A model generated the notes under the pieces. The model had not been told where the DNA came from and ran no database searches. It saw only the letters and a list, made by a program, of their open reading frames with translations. Source: JAOPZW01 sp963835295 (lineage in GTDB: Bacteria > Actinomycetota > Thermoleophilia > Solirubrobacterales > Solirubrobacteraceae). Taken from it: 64,000 nt of DNA. Position numbers and translations under genes: made by a program. The stretch spans positions 62,001 through 126,000 of the forward strand of contig CAWIEX010000015.1 of NCBI GenBank assembly GCA_963835295.1, read 5' to 3'. Below, in pieces: positions 41,377 through 49,376 of this stretch (positions within the stretch are counted from its first letter, which is position 1; every line of letters begins with the position of its first letter).

Positions 41377-42984
41377 ATGACAGGACCACAGAGAGGGCAC
41401 GGGGCACGCGCCATCACCCGCAGCGAGCTGCTGAAGGCGGCGGCGGCGGTCGCCGGGTCGTCGCTCGTGTACGGCGGCCGCGTCACGGCCGCCGCGGCCC
41501 GCTCCGGCCGCGCCGCGAAGGCCGGCAGTGTCGCGGGCATGAACGTGCTCGTCTTCCTGACCGATCAGCAGCGTGCCGTCCAGCACTTCCCGCGCGGCTG
41601 GAGCCAGCGCAACATGCCCGGCCTGACGCGCCTGCAGAAGCACGGCATGACCTTCGACAACGCGTGCACCAACGCGTGCATGTGCTCACCGTCGCGTTCC
41701 ACGCTGATGAGCGGCTACTTCCCCGCCCAGCATGGCGTGAAGTACACGCTGGAGACCGACATGCCCGCGGGCCAGTACCCGCAGGTCGAGCTGCTGACCT
41801 CGTTCGCCAACCCGGCGAGCGTCGTGGCGTCGGCCGGCTACACCCCCGTCTACAAGGGCAAGTTCCACTGCAACAAGCCCGCCAACGGCTCGACGTGGGT
41901 GCCCGCGGACGTCAACCAGTACGGCTTCACCCGCTGGGATCCGCCGGACGCCGGCGCCAACCAGGACGCCAGCGAGCAGGGCGGCGGCAGCTATGACAAC
42001 GACGGGCGCTACATGGACTCCCAGGGCACGCCGGCCGAGGGCACCGAGGGCGCCACCCAGTACCTGACCACGGCGGCCGCGCAGCAGCAGCCGTTCTTCA
42101 TGGTCGTCTCGCTCGTCAACCCGCACGACGTGCTCGCCTATCCGAAGACGTACACCACCTCGGGCTATGACGCGTCGTGGCTCGACGGGGAGATCGAGCC
42201 CCCGGCGACCGTCGATGAAGACCTCTCGACCAAGCCGACGGTGCAGAAGGAGTTCCTGCGGCTGTTCAACGCCTCGGCGCCGATCCCGACGCGCAAGATG
42301 AAGCGCAACTACCTGAACTTCTACGCCAACCTGATGAAGTCCTCAGACGCCTACCTGGTGAAGATCCTCGACACGCTGCAGCGGACGGGCATGCTCGAGA
42401 ACACGCTCGTGATCGCGACCGCCGACCACGGCGAGATGGGCACCGCGCACGGTGGACTGCGCCAGAAGAACTTCAACTTCTACGAGGAGTCCCTACGCGT
42501 ACCGCTGGTCTACTCCAACCCGAAGCTGTTCAAGACCGCGAGGACCAACCATTCGCTCGTCTCGCACGTCGACTTCCTGCCGACGCTGGCCAGCCTCGTC
42601 GGCGCGCCGGCCGCCGCGCGCTCTGCCTGGCAGGGGGTCGACTACTCAGCGCAGATCCTGAGCGCCACGCCGAAGCCGGCGCAGGACTACACCGTCTTCA
42701 CCTACGACGACTGGCAGTCGGGCCAGGCCCGCGGGCCCTATCCCAAGGCGCCCAACCACATCGTCAGCCTCCGCGAGCGGCGCTACAAGATCGCCCGCTA
42801 CTACGACGTCGCGGGCAAGGCCGCCGACCAGTGGGAGATGTACGACCTCGAGACCGATCCGCTGGAGCGCGTGAACCTCGCCCACCAGGGCCACAGGCGC
42901 ACGGCCGCGCAGGACCGCCAGTACAAGCGCCTGCAGCGCAAGCTCGCCCAGGTCGAGAAGACGCGCCTGCAACCGCTCGCCTGA
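41377..42984 (+). CDS. Sulfatase (formylglycine-type), exported
   Basis: The 535-residue protein has an N-terminal hydrophobic segment after basic residues (ITRSELLKAAAAVAGSSLVY), possibly a Tat-type signal. The sulfatase core follows: NVLVFLTDQQRAVQHFPRGW (metal Asp residues), the CSPSR maturation motif in NACMCSPSRSTLMSGYFPAQ, KGKFHCNK and TADHGEMGTAHG. The Cys of CSPSR should be converted to formylglycine by an FGE-type enzyme, which is not in the window. It would hydrolyse sulfate or phosphate esters outside the membrane. It is coupled to the propeller gene. Confidence 0.87.
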   Translation: MTGPQRGHGARAITRSELLKAAAAVAGSSLVYGGRVTAAAARSGRAAKAGSVAGMNVLVFLTDQQRAVQHFPRGWSQRNMPGLTRLQKHGMTFDNACTNACMCSPSRSTLMSGYFPAQHGVKYTLETDMPAGQYPQVELLTSFANPASVVASAGYTPVYKGKFHCNKPANGSTWVPADVNQYGFTRWDPPDAGANQDASEQGGGSYDNDGRYMDSQGTPAEGTEGATQYLTTAAAQQQPFFMVVSLVNPHDVLAYPKTYTTSGYDASWLDGEIEPPATVDEDLSTKPTVQKEFLRLFNASAPIPTRKMKRNYLNFYANLMKSSDAYLVKILDTLQRTGMLENTLVIATADHGEMGTAHGGLRQKNFNFYEESLRVPLVYSNPKLFKTARTNHSLVSHVDFLPTLASLVGAPAAARSAWQGVDYSAQILSATPKPAQDYTVFTYDDWQSGQARGPYPKAPNHIVSLRERRYKIARYYDVAGKAADQWEMYDLETDPLERVNLAHQGHRRTAAQDRQYKRLQRKLAQVEKTRLQPLA

Positions 42985-43010
42985 CGCCCGGAGATCCGCG
43001 AGCAGCCCGG

Positions 43011-43037
43011 TGTCACAGCCCGGGCTGCCGGGTTGTC
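43011..43037 (+). promoter_or_regulatory. ECF41-type promoter before the sigma operon
   Basis: TGTCACA (43011-43017), a 16-base spacer, then TGTC (43034-43037). ECF41 factors are known to use TGTCACA-N16-CGTC, so this matches except for one base in the -10. It lies 36 bases before the remnant epimerase and would give autoregulation. Confidence 0.78.
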
Positions 43038-43073
43038 CTGTTGGGGTACACGCAATCCCCGATCAGGAGTTTC

Positions 43074-43145
43074 ATGATGAGAGTGTTCGTGGCCGGTGCG
43101 ACGGGAGCGATCGGCAGCTGGCGCCAGGGGCTCGCGGCGGCATGA
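43074..43145 (+). pseudogene. NAD-dependent epimerase reduced to its two ends (23 residues)
   Basis: The ORF reads MMRVFVAGATGAIG and then SWRQGLAAA-stop. The first part is the dinucleotide-binding start of extended SDR/NAD-epimerases (normally followed by about 280 residues); the last part resembles their C-terminus. The whole middle is missing in frame. AGGAG precedes the ATG and the stop overlaps the sigma ATG (ATGA). ECF41 genes usually have a neighbouring carboxymuconolactone decarboxylase, oxidoreductase or epimerase gene, so this was very likely that partner. Confidence 0.65.
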
Positions 43146-44164
43146 CCGATACCGAACGACAGCTCGACGAGCTGCGCCGGCACGGCTTCGCCGTGGCCTA
43201 CCGCATGCTGGGCAGCGTCGCGGAGGCCGAGGACGTGGCCCAAGAGGCCCTCCTGCGCCTGACGCGCCAGGAAGCGCCGATCGACGAGCCGGCCGCCTGG
43301 ATCACCACCGTGGTGACGCGGCTGTCGATCAACGTGCTCAAGTCGGCACGGGTGCGCCGCGAGTCCTACGTCGGGCCGTGGCTGCCCGAACCGCTGGTCG
43401 AGGACCCGGCGCCCGGGCCGGCGTCGCGCGCCGAGCTCGCGGATTCGCTGTCGCTGGCGCTGCTGGTGCTCCTCGAGCGCCTGACCCCGGTCGAGCGGGC
43501 GGCCTACCTGCTGCGCGAGGTGTTCGGCTACGAGTACGCGCAGATCGCCGACATCATCGAGCGCACCGAGGTGAACTCGCGCCAGCTCGTGACGCGCGCG
43601 CGCAAGCATCTCGAGGCCAGCCGCCCGCGCTTCGACGCCGACGAGGCTGCCCGCGACGCCCTGCTCGAACGGTTCCTCGCGGCCGCCGAGGAGGGCGACC
43701 TCAAGGGCCTGGAGGAGCTGCTGGCCAAGGACGCCGTCCTGTACGCCGACAGCGGCGGCAAGGCGATGGCGCCGCAGGAGCCGCTCGTCGGCGCGACGCT
43801 CATCGCCCGGTTCATGGCCGCCGTGTCGCAGGTGCGCCCGCCTTCGGGCCAGCTCGAGAGCCGGCGGGTGAAGGTCAACGGCCAACCCGGCCGTCTGGTG
43901 CGAGGCCCGGCCGAGCGCCACTTCGGCGAGCCCGAGCGGCTCGCAGCCGTCAAGGCGCTGGAGCTCCTGAAGGGTGGCGACGTGGATGCGGAGCGGCTCG
44001 CCGTCCTCGTGAAGGAGGGCCGGGAGGCCGCCCGAACGACTCCACCCGTGCCCCAGCAGGGGGAGGAGCTCCACGTCTGGAGCGTGCTCACGGTGGACGT
44101 CGTCGACGGCCGCATCCAGACCGTGCGCATCGTGCGCAACCCGGACAAGCTCGGCCATCTCTGA
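43142..44164 (+). CDS. ECF41-family sigma factor with an insertion in its SnoaL-like tail
   Basis: This 340-residue protein has region 2 (AVAYRMLGSVAEAEDVAQEA, AAWITTVVTRLSINVLKSAR) and region 4 (LLERLTPVERAAYLLREVFG, YEYAQIADIIERTEVNSRQL). Its SnoaL-like extension carries the ECF41 marks: a DGGGK-like motif (YADSGGKAMA) and the terminal NPDKL. Between VNGQPGRLVR and the final strand it has about 45 extra charged, helical residues (RLAAVKALELLKGGDVDAER) not usual in the family. In ECF41 the tail itself controls activity, so the insertion may alter the signal. Targets in this window are its own operon and yceI. Confidence 0.87.
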   Translation: MTDTERQLDELRRHGFAVAYRMLGSVAEAEDVAQEALLRLTRQEAPIDEPAAWITTVVTRLSINVLKSARVRRESYVGPWLPEPLVEDPAPGPASRAELADSLSLALLVLLERLTPVERAAYLLREVFGYEYAQIADIIERTEVNSRQLVTRARKHLEASRPRFDADEAARDALLERFLAAAEEGDLKGLEELLAKDAVLYADSGGKAMAPQEPLVGATLIARFMAAVSQVRPPSGQLESRRVKVNGQPGRLVRGPAERHFGEPERLAAVKALELLKGGDVDAERLAVLVKEGREAARTTPPVPQQGEELHVWSVLTVDVVDGRIQTVRIVRNPDKLGHL

Positions 44165-44166
44165 GC

Positions 44167-44193
44167 TGTCACAGGGCAGCCCGGTGCCCTGTC
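44167..44193 (+). promoter_or_regulatory. ECF41-type promoter before the YceI gene
   Basis: TGTCACA (44167-44173), exactly 16 bases, TGTC (44190-44193), identical in both elements to the promoter at 43011. The spacer forms part of a hairpin (CAGGGCA / TGCCCTG). It precedes the yceI ATG by 39 bases and starts 2 bases after the sigma stop. Confidence 0.78.
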
Positions 44194-44232
44194 AGACCTG
44201 CGAACACGCCGAACACGACAAGGAGAAATCCG

Positions 44233-44793
44233 ATGGCGACCATCGCAGCCCAGCCCTTCTCGGGCACTTTCCGCGCCCGGCCCGAGCCCTCGACCTTTGC
44301 CTTCGGGGTGCGCCACTCAGGCGCCTTCTGGTACCGCGGCTCACTCTCGGACGTCACGGCGACGCTGCGCGATGACGGCGACGGCCTGGCGCTCGAGGGG
44401 TCCGCGCGCGTCGAGTCCATCTCGGTGACCGAGCCGGCCGCGATGCGGGCGAGCGTCCTCGGTCCGGAGTTCTTCGACGCCGAGCACCATCCCGAGATCA
44501 CGTTCCGCTCGACGGAGCTCCGCCTCGCCGACGACGGCGGGGCCGAGGTCGACGGCGAGCTCACGATCCGGGGCGTCACGCGCCCGGTCACGGCCAGCGG
44601 CCACTACAGCCCACCGCGACTGGCCAGCTTCGGCGAGATCGCGGGCCTCGAGCTCCACACGAGCTTCGACCGCCGCGCGTTCGGCTTCGACTGGCAGATG
44701 GAGCTGCCGGGCGGTGGCGTCGCGGTCAGCTGGGATGTGCAGCTGGACATCGACCTGCTGCTCACGCGAGACGACGCAGATGAGGGGAGGTAG
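44233..44793 (+). CDS. YceI-family protein
   Basis: The 186-residue protein has the YceI lipocalin-like barrel: FAFGVRHSGAFWYRGSLSDV, ASVLGPEFFDAEHHPEITFR, ELTIRGVTRPVTASGHYSPP and the end VAVSWDVQLDIDLLLTRDD. Characterised members bind isoprenoids or fatty amides in a hydrophobic pocket. There is no signal peptide, so it should be cytosolic here. AGGAG lies 8 bases upstream. The ECF41-type promoter before it makes this a probable member of the ECF41 regulon, with the downstream SnoaL gene possibly in the same transcript. Confidence 0.88.
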   Translation: MATIAAQPFSGTFRARPEPSTFAFGVRHSGAFWYRGSLSDVTATLRDDGDGLALEGSARVESISVTEPAAMRASVLGPEFFDAEHHPEITFRSTELRLADDGGAEVDGELTIRGVTRPVTASGHYSPPRLASFGEIAGLELHTSFDRRAFGFDWQMELPGGGVAVSWDVQLDIDLLLTRDDADEGR

Positions 44794-44797
44794 CCGA

Positions 44798-45229
44798 GTG
44801 TCAACGGACCAGGCGACTGGCAACAAGGCGACGTTCAGGCGCTTCCATGAGGCCGTCAACAGCGGCGATATGGAGCTCATCGCGAAGACGATCGACGAGG
44901 TCGTCGAGCCCGACGTGCGGATCGGCACGCCGTTGCCGATCCAATCGACGGGAGCGCAAGCGCTCAAGGAAGTGTGGGCGACGCTCCTGCGGGCCTACCC
45001 CGACATCCAGGTCACCGTCGAGGATCTGATCGCCGAGGGAGACAAGCTCGTCTGCCGGAACGTGGTGACCGGAACCCATCAGGGCGAGTACATGGGCCTC
45101 CCGCCGACCGGCAGGTCCGTCACCTACAACGAGATCTTCATCTTCCGCTTCGAAGGCGGCCTCATCGCCGAGACGTGGGGCGTCGTCGATGTCCTCGCAC
45201 AGCTACGACAGCTGGGCGCAATGCAATAG
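44798..45229 (+). CDS. SnoaL-like ester cyclase family protein
   Basis: The 143-residue SnoaL/NTF2-like protein starts at a GTG with GGGAGG upstream, 4 bases after the yceI stop. Segments: FRRFHEAVNSGDMELIAKTI, LLRAYPDIQVTVEDLIAEGD, NVVTGTHQGEYMGLPPTGRS, and FEGGLIAETWGVVDVLAQLR. This matches small ester cyclases, but the substrate is not known. Co-transcription with yceI from the ECF41-type promoter is likely. The SnoaL fold also makes up the sigma tail, though this protein is an independent polypeptide. Confidence 0.8.
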   Translation: MSTDQATGNKATFRRFHEAVNSGDMELIAKTIDEVVEPDVRIGTPLPIQSTGAQALKEVWATLLRAYPDIQVTVEDLIAEGDKLVCRNVVTGTHQGEYMGLPPTGRSVTYNEIFIFRFEGGLIAETWGVVDVLAQLRQLGAMQ

Positions 45230-45232
45230 CGT
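45227..45232 (+). promoter_or_regulatory. -10 box TAGCGT of a likely leaderless transcript
   Basis: TAGCGT overlaps the upstream stop codon and is followed by GCGCCC and the GTG at 45239. Confidence 0.45.
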
Positions 45233-45238
45233 GCGCCC

Positions 45239-45551
45239 GTGCGCTCCGCCCTCTGCGCCGCTCTCATCGCGTCGCTCACCCTCTCGCTCACCCCCGCCGC
45301 CGGGGGTGCCGCGTCGCTGCCGCAGATCGGCCGCTACAAGGGCCAGACGGGCGATGGCCTCACCGCACGGCGCGTTCTCCCGCACGATCCCCAAGAGCGG
45401 CGGCCAAGCCAACCAGGTGCAGCTGCGCCTGAAGGGCAGGTTCACGTCGACGACCAGGGCGACGGGCAGCTTCCGCGTCGGCGTGATCGGCAAGTGCCCG
45501 ATCACGGCGAGCACCCAGGCGCTGAGCTTCACGGCCACGCGCTCGGGCTAG
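45239..45551 (+). pseudogene. Short secreted protein, shortened and frameshifted
   Basis: GTG 45239 gives a signal peptide (MRSALCAALIASLTLSLTPA) and QIGRYKGQTGDGLT. Then a second frame carries GAFSRTIPKSGGQANQVQLR, LKGRFTSTTRATGSFRVGVI and GKC to the TAG at 45549. The pieces resemble the beginning and end of small beta-rich secreted proteins common in Thermoleophilia-like genomes, with the central strands lost near 45360. The ORF length is not a multiple of three. It may be a recently deleted gene or an assembly fault. Confidence 0.45.
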
Positions 45552-45555
45552 CGCG

Positions 45556-46488
45556 TCAACCAGGAAGCTGAGCGGCAGCGCCCGTCGCGACCTCGGCGAG
45601 ATAGGCGACGACCCCTTGCGCGTCGCGGCCGTCGGGGTCGAGGTCGGCGTTGTAGACGCCGATGCTCCAGCCGCGACAGCCGCCGGCCTGCAGGGCCGTC
45701 GTGGTCACCTGCGCCAACTGCGCCCACGTCAGCCCTTGCGGCATTGACGGGTCGCTGGCGGCGCCGCACGCGCGGAACGCGCTTGCGTCGAGCACGTCGA
45801 GGTCGACGTGCAGCCACCAGCCGGGCGCGTGGGCGCCGACGTGAGCAGCCGCCCGCGCGGCTATCGGCTCGGGATCGCGGCGCACCGCCTCCGCGCCGTG
45901 GAGAAGGATGCGATCGGCGATGCTCGACACCCCGATCTCCTCGCGGTAGCCGGCGTCGCGCTGACCCAGCATGGCGATCGCCTGGGGCGCAAGCGCGGGC
46001 AACCGGGTGCGCAGCGAGTCGGGCGCGTCGGCTCCGGTCATGCCGAGCAGGAGCGCGACTTCCATGTTCGCGGCCTCACCGGTCGTCGACTCCTCCATGG
46101 TCGTCGCGTCCTCGTGAGCGTCGACGAAGAGCAGGCCGGCGGTGCCGTCCGCATCGCGAACCGCAGGAAGGGCGCCGAGCAGGGCGGCGCAGTCGCCGCC
46201 GTAGAGGAGCGGGAAGCGACCGGCGCGCAGGGACGCGCGCACGCGGGCGTGTACCGCATCGACCATCTCCAACAGCGCTCGCTCGTTCACGAAGCCGGCC
46301 AGATGACCTCTGGTCGGCTCGGGCTCGGACACGAGGATGTCGGAGGTGATGCGCGCGCCGGGGAGAGCGCCGGACAGCCCGGCGTCACGGAGCCGTGACG
46401 GTGCGCCCGCCTGGCCCAGCGCGCGACCGGAGCCGTCGAAGCAGAGGCCGATGAGGTCGACGGACTCCGCGCGCACTCCGGTACCCAA
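45556..46488 (-). CDS. Arginase/ureohydrolase-family protein
   Basis: The 310-residue protein has the ureohydrolase metal ligands: LLYGGDCAALLGALPAV (GGDH-like, with Cys instead of His), LLFVDAHEDATTMEE (DAHxD) and WWLHVDLDVLDASAF (DxD). The set should bind two Mn2+, though the His-to-Cys change in the first motif is unusual and may alter one site. Members hydrolyse arginine, agmatine, guanidinobutyrate or formiminoglutamate. TTG at 46488 is the longest start; GTG at 46476 is also possible. It stands alone between a secreted remnant and an SDR gene. Confidence 0.8.
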   Translation of the reverse strand: MGTGVRAESVDLIGLCFDGSGRALGQAGAPSRLRDAGLSGALPGARITSDILVSEPEPTRGHLAGFVNERALLEMVDAVHARVRASLRAGRFPLLYGGDCAALLGALPAVRDADGTAGLLFVDAHEDATTMEESTTGEAANMEVALLLGMTGADAPDSLRTRLPALAPQAIAMLGQRDAGYREEIGVSSIADRILLHGAEAVRRDPEPIAARAAAHVGAHAPGWWLHVDLDVLDASAFRACGAASDPSMPQGLTWAQLAQVTTTALQAGGCRGWSIGVYNADLDPDGRDAQGVVAYLAEVATGAAAQLPG

Positions 46489-46523
46489 TCACAAGCGATG
46501 AAGGGATCGCGGCGGCAGCGCGA

Positions 46524-47360
46524 TCACGGCTGAGCTGTTCGCTCGGCGAGCTTGTCGGCCACGCGGTCGGGGATGAGGGGTCGCAACGCGGCGGCGAACT
46601 TTCCCGCGGCGCCGACGACGTACCGTGCGTTGGGCTTCTTGGCGGTGAGGGCCTGTGCGATGGCCTCCGCGACGTCCTCGGGCGCCTTGCCGTGCTCGTC
46701 GGCGCTGTGCAGGGTCTCGCGAAACGCCGTCAGCCGCTCTCGGTAGCGCGCGATGCGCGGCGAGCTCGACCGCTGCAGCTCGTCGAGGTAGGCGATCGCC
46801 TTGGACCAGATCGGCGTCGAGATGGCACTCGGCTCGATGAGGATCACCTCGATGCCCTCGGGCTCGAGCTCCTGACGCCAGACGTCGCCGATGGCCTCGA
46901 TGGCGAACTTCGAAGCGTGGTAGGCCCCCGCGAACTGCGACGCGAGGATCCCTCCGACCGAGCCCACGAAGACGATGCGCCCAGCGGCCTGGCGCACCAG
47001 CGGCAGCATCGCCTGGGTCATCGCGACCTGCCCGATCACGTTGACCTCGAGTTGGCGACGCAGGTCGTCGAGCGGGAGCAGCTCGAGCGGCCCCGGGAAG
47101 CCCACGCCCGCGTTGTTGACCAATCCGTCCAGCCCACGGCCGGCGAGCCGGCCGGTGACCTCGTCGACCGCCGCGTCGATCGAGGCGGGCAGCGTGACAT
47201 CCAGCGCGACGAGACTCAGACGCTCCGACGCCGTCGCCAGGCCGGCGGTGTCCGAGTCGGGCTCGACGGCGGCGAACACCTCATGACCATCGGCGTCGAG
47301 GCGCAGCGCGGTTGCCTCGCCGATTCCGCTGGATGCTCCGGTGACCAAGTAGGAAGCCAT
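46524..47360 (-). CDS. Short-chain dehydrogenase/reductase
   Basis: This 278-residue SDR has MASYLVTGASSGIGEATALR, LVNNAGVGFPGPLELLPLDD, the catalytic Ser in FVGSVGGILASQFAGAYHAS and YHASKFAIEAIGDVWRQELE. The C-terminal part (IAQALTAKKPNARYVVGAAG) resembles lipid- or retinol-type SDRs. It is divergent from exonuclease III with about 70 bases between starts. The substrate is unknown. Confidence 0.86.
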   Translation of the reverse strand: MASYLVTGASSGIGEATALRLDADGHEVFAAVEPDSDTAGLATASERLSLVALDVTLPASIDAAVDEVTGRLAGRGLDGLVNNAGVGFPGPLELLPLDDLRRQLEVNVIGQVAMTQAMLPLVRQAAGRIVFVGSVGGILASQFAGAYHASKFAIEAIGDVWRQELEPEGIEVILIEPSAISTPIWSKAIAYLDELQRSSSPRIARYRERLTAFRETLHSADEHGKAPEDVAEAIAQALTAKKPNARYVVGAAGKFAAALRPLIPDRVADKLAERTAQP

Positions 47361-47419
47361 GCACCGGGTACGCGCACTGCCCCGACGCGGATCTTCTGCC
47401 CCGCGAGGTGGTCGCTCGC

Positions 47420-47425
47420 TACGGT
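47420..47425 (+). promoter_or_regulatory. -10 box TACGGT of a likely leaderless transcript
   Basis: TACGGT is followed by 7 bases and the GTG at 47433; no Shine-Dalgarno sequence. Confidence 0.5.
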
Positions 47426-47432
47426 TGGATGG

Positions 47433-48296
47433 GTGCGACTAGCGACGTGGAACGTCAACTCGGCCAAGCAGCGGGTGCCGCGGCTGCTGCCCTGGCTGGA
47501 CGAGCGCCGGCCGGACGTGGTCTGCCTGCAGGAGACGAAGCTCGCCGACGACGCGTTCCGCGAGCTGCTGGGCGACGACCTCGCCGCCCGCGACTACGAG
47601 GTCGCGGTACACGGCGAGACCGCGTGGAACGGCGTGGCGATCCTCTCTCGCGTCGGCCTGGACGACGTGGTGGCGGGGCTGACCGGCGGGCCGGGGTTCC
47701 CGCATCAGGAGTCGCGCGCGATCTCCGCCACGTGCGGCGGGATCCGCGTGGTCTCGGTGTACGTGCCCAACGGGCGCGTGCCAGGCTCCGAGCACTACGA
47801 GTACAAGCTCGCCTGGCTGGCTTCGCTGCGCGAGATGGTGGCCGCCGGCCCGGAGGCGACGGTGGTCTGCGGCGACATGAACATCGCCCCGACCGACGAC
47901 GACGTGTTCGACCCGGAGGCCTACATCGGGCAGACCCACGTGACGGCGCCCGAGCGCGCGGCGCTGGCCGAGCTGCAGGCGCTCGGGCTGCGCGACGTCG
48001 TGCGGGATCGGTGGCCGAACGAGCGCTTCTTCTCCTACTGGGACTACCGCGCCGGGATGTTCCATCAGGACCTCGGGATGCGGATCGACCTGATCCTCGC
48101 CAGCGCGCCCATCGCCGACCGCGTCCGGGCGGCGTGGGTGGACAGGCAGGCTCGCAAGGGCAAGGGGCCGAGCGATCACGCGCCGGTGATCATGGATCTC
48201 GACGAGGCGCCGGACGGCGACATCGGGCCGGTCGTGCCCCCGCCGTCCGCTTCGGCGCCCAGGCGCGGCTCGGTCAAGCTGCCGCAGGCACCGTAG
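47433..48296 (+). CDS. xth: Exodeoxyribonuclease III (ExoA/XthA-type AP endonuclease)
   Basis: The 287-residue protein shows the EEP nuclease motifs: LATWNVNSAKQRVPRLLPWL, DVVCLQETKL (metal Glu), VVSVYVPNGR, VVCGDMNIAPTDDDVFDP, and the final DHAPVIMDLD with catalytic Asp/His, plus MRIDLILAS. It cuts DNA at abasic sites and trims 3' blocked ends in base-excision repair. The GTG start fits the TACGGT box. It is followed 10 bases later by a LigD-type polymerase gene, which suggests a joint role in end processing. Confidence 0.9.
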   Translation: MRLATWNVNSAKQRVPRLLPWLDERRPDVVCLQETKLADDAFRELLGDDLAARDYEVAVHGETAWNGVAILSRVGLDDVVAGLTGGPGFPHQESRAISATCGGIRVVSVYVPNGRVPGSEHYEYKLAWLASLREMVAAGPEATVVCGDMNIAPTDDDVFDPEAYIGQTHVTAPERAALAELQALGLRDVVRDRWPNERFFSYWDYRAGMFHQDLGMRIDLILASAPIADRVRAAWVDRQARKGKGPSDHAPVIMDLDEAPDGDIGPVVPPPSASAPRRGSVKLPQAP

Positions 48297-48306
48297 GAGC
48301 GCGCTC

Positions 48307-49320
48307 GTGGCCCGCGACGACGCCCAGGTGCTCGAGCTCGCCGGGCGCGAGGTGCGGATCACGAGCCCCGACAAGGTCCTGTTCGCCGAGCGCGGCGAGA
48401 CCAAGCTCGACCTCGTGCGTTACTACGCCGCGGCGGCCGACCCGCTCATGCGCGCGATGGGCGGCCGGCCGGTGCTCATGCAGCGCTTCCCGCAGGGTGC
48501 CGGCGGTCCCTCGTTCTTCCAGAAGCGCGTGCCGGACAACGCGCCGGAGTGGCTGCACACGACGACGGTCCAGACCGTCAACGGCACGCCGTCGCGGGCA
48601 CTCGTGGCGGCCGATGTCGCGCACGTCGCCTGGGCGGTCAACCTCGCCTGCCTGGGCTTCCACGTCTGGCCCCACCGCGCCGACGATCCCGACCACGCCG
48701 ACGAGCTGCGCCTGGACCTCGACCCGCAGCCCGGCACGAGTTTCCCCGAGGCCCGCGCGGCGGCCATCGAGCTCAAGGCGCTGCTGGACGAGCTCGGCAT
48801 GGTCGGCTTCCCCAAGACGACCGGCAACCGCGGGCTGCACGTCTACGTCCGGCTGGCCCCGCGCTGGGACTCCTACGCCGTTCGCTTCGCCGCGGTGGCC
48901 GCGGCGCGCGAGCTCGAGCGCCGCCGCCCCGACATCCTCACCGCCGCGTGGTGGAAGGAGGAGCGCGGGCAACGGATCTTCGTCGACTACAACCAGAACG
49001 CTCCGCACAAGACCGTCTTCGGCGCGTGGTCGGTACGCGCCCGAGTCGGCGCGCAGGTCTCGACCCCGGTCTCCTGGGAGGAGCTCGACGACGTCCATCC
49101 CGACGAGCTCACGCTCGCGAGCGTCCCGAGGCGGCTGGAGCGCGACGGCGATCCGTGGGCCGCGATCGACGACGCGCCGCAGTCGCTCGAGCCGCTGCTG
49201 GCGCTCCACGAACGCGATCGCGAGAACGGCCTGCTCGACGCGCCGTGGCCGCCGGTCTACCCCAAGCAGCCCGACGAGCCGCCGCGCGTCGCCCCGAGCC
49301 GAGCGCGCCGCCAGGAGTAG
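48307..49320 (+). CDS. LigD-type DNA repair polymerase domain protein
   Basis: This 337-residue stand-alone primase-polymerase matches the polymerase domain of ligase D: ITSPDKVLFAERGETKLDLV near the start, the catalytic LRLDLDPQPG (Asp pair near residues 137/139), TTGNRGLHVYVRL, and IFVDYNQNAPHKTVFGAWSV. Such enzymes extend or fill DNA ends with ribo- or deoxynucleotides during non-homologous end joining. No ligase, phosphoesterase or Ku gene is in the window. GTG at 48307 has GGAG 8 bases upstream; it sits 10 bases after exonuclease III. Confidence 0.88.
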   Translation: MARDDAQVLELAGREVRITSPDKVLFAERGETKLDLVRYYAAAADPLMRAMGGRPVLMQRFPQGAGGPSFFQKRVPDNAPEWLHTTTVQTVNGTPSRALVAADVAHVAWAVNLACLGFHVWPHRADDPDHADELRLDLDPQPGTSFPEARAAAIELKALLDELGMVGFPKTTGNRGLHVYVRLAPRWDSYAVRFAAVAAARELERRRPDILTAAWWKEERGQRIFVDYNQNAPHKTVFGAWSVRARVGAQVSTPVSWEELDDVHPDELTLASVPRRLERDGDPWAAIDDAPQSLEPLLALHERDRENGLLDAPWPPVYPKQPDEPPRVAPSRARRQE

Positions 49321-49363
49321 CCAAGTCGGCCATCGGTTCACCGCGTGCGCGGCTGTCCGCGCC

Positions 49364-49369
49364 TAAGCT
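49364..49369 (+). promoter_or_regulatory. -10 box TAAGCT of a likely leaderless transcript
   Basis: TAAGCT is followed by GCGTCTG and the ATG at 49377. Confidence 0.5.
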
Positions 49370-49376
49370 GCGTCTG

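Noticed and set aside
43018..43033. GC hairpin CAGCCCGG/CCGGGCTG as a terminator after the sulfatase
   Set aside because: It lacks a T tract and its sequence is explained by the ECF41-type promoter spacer at the same place.
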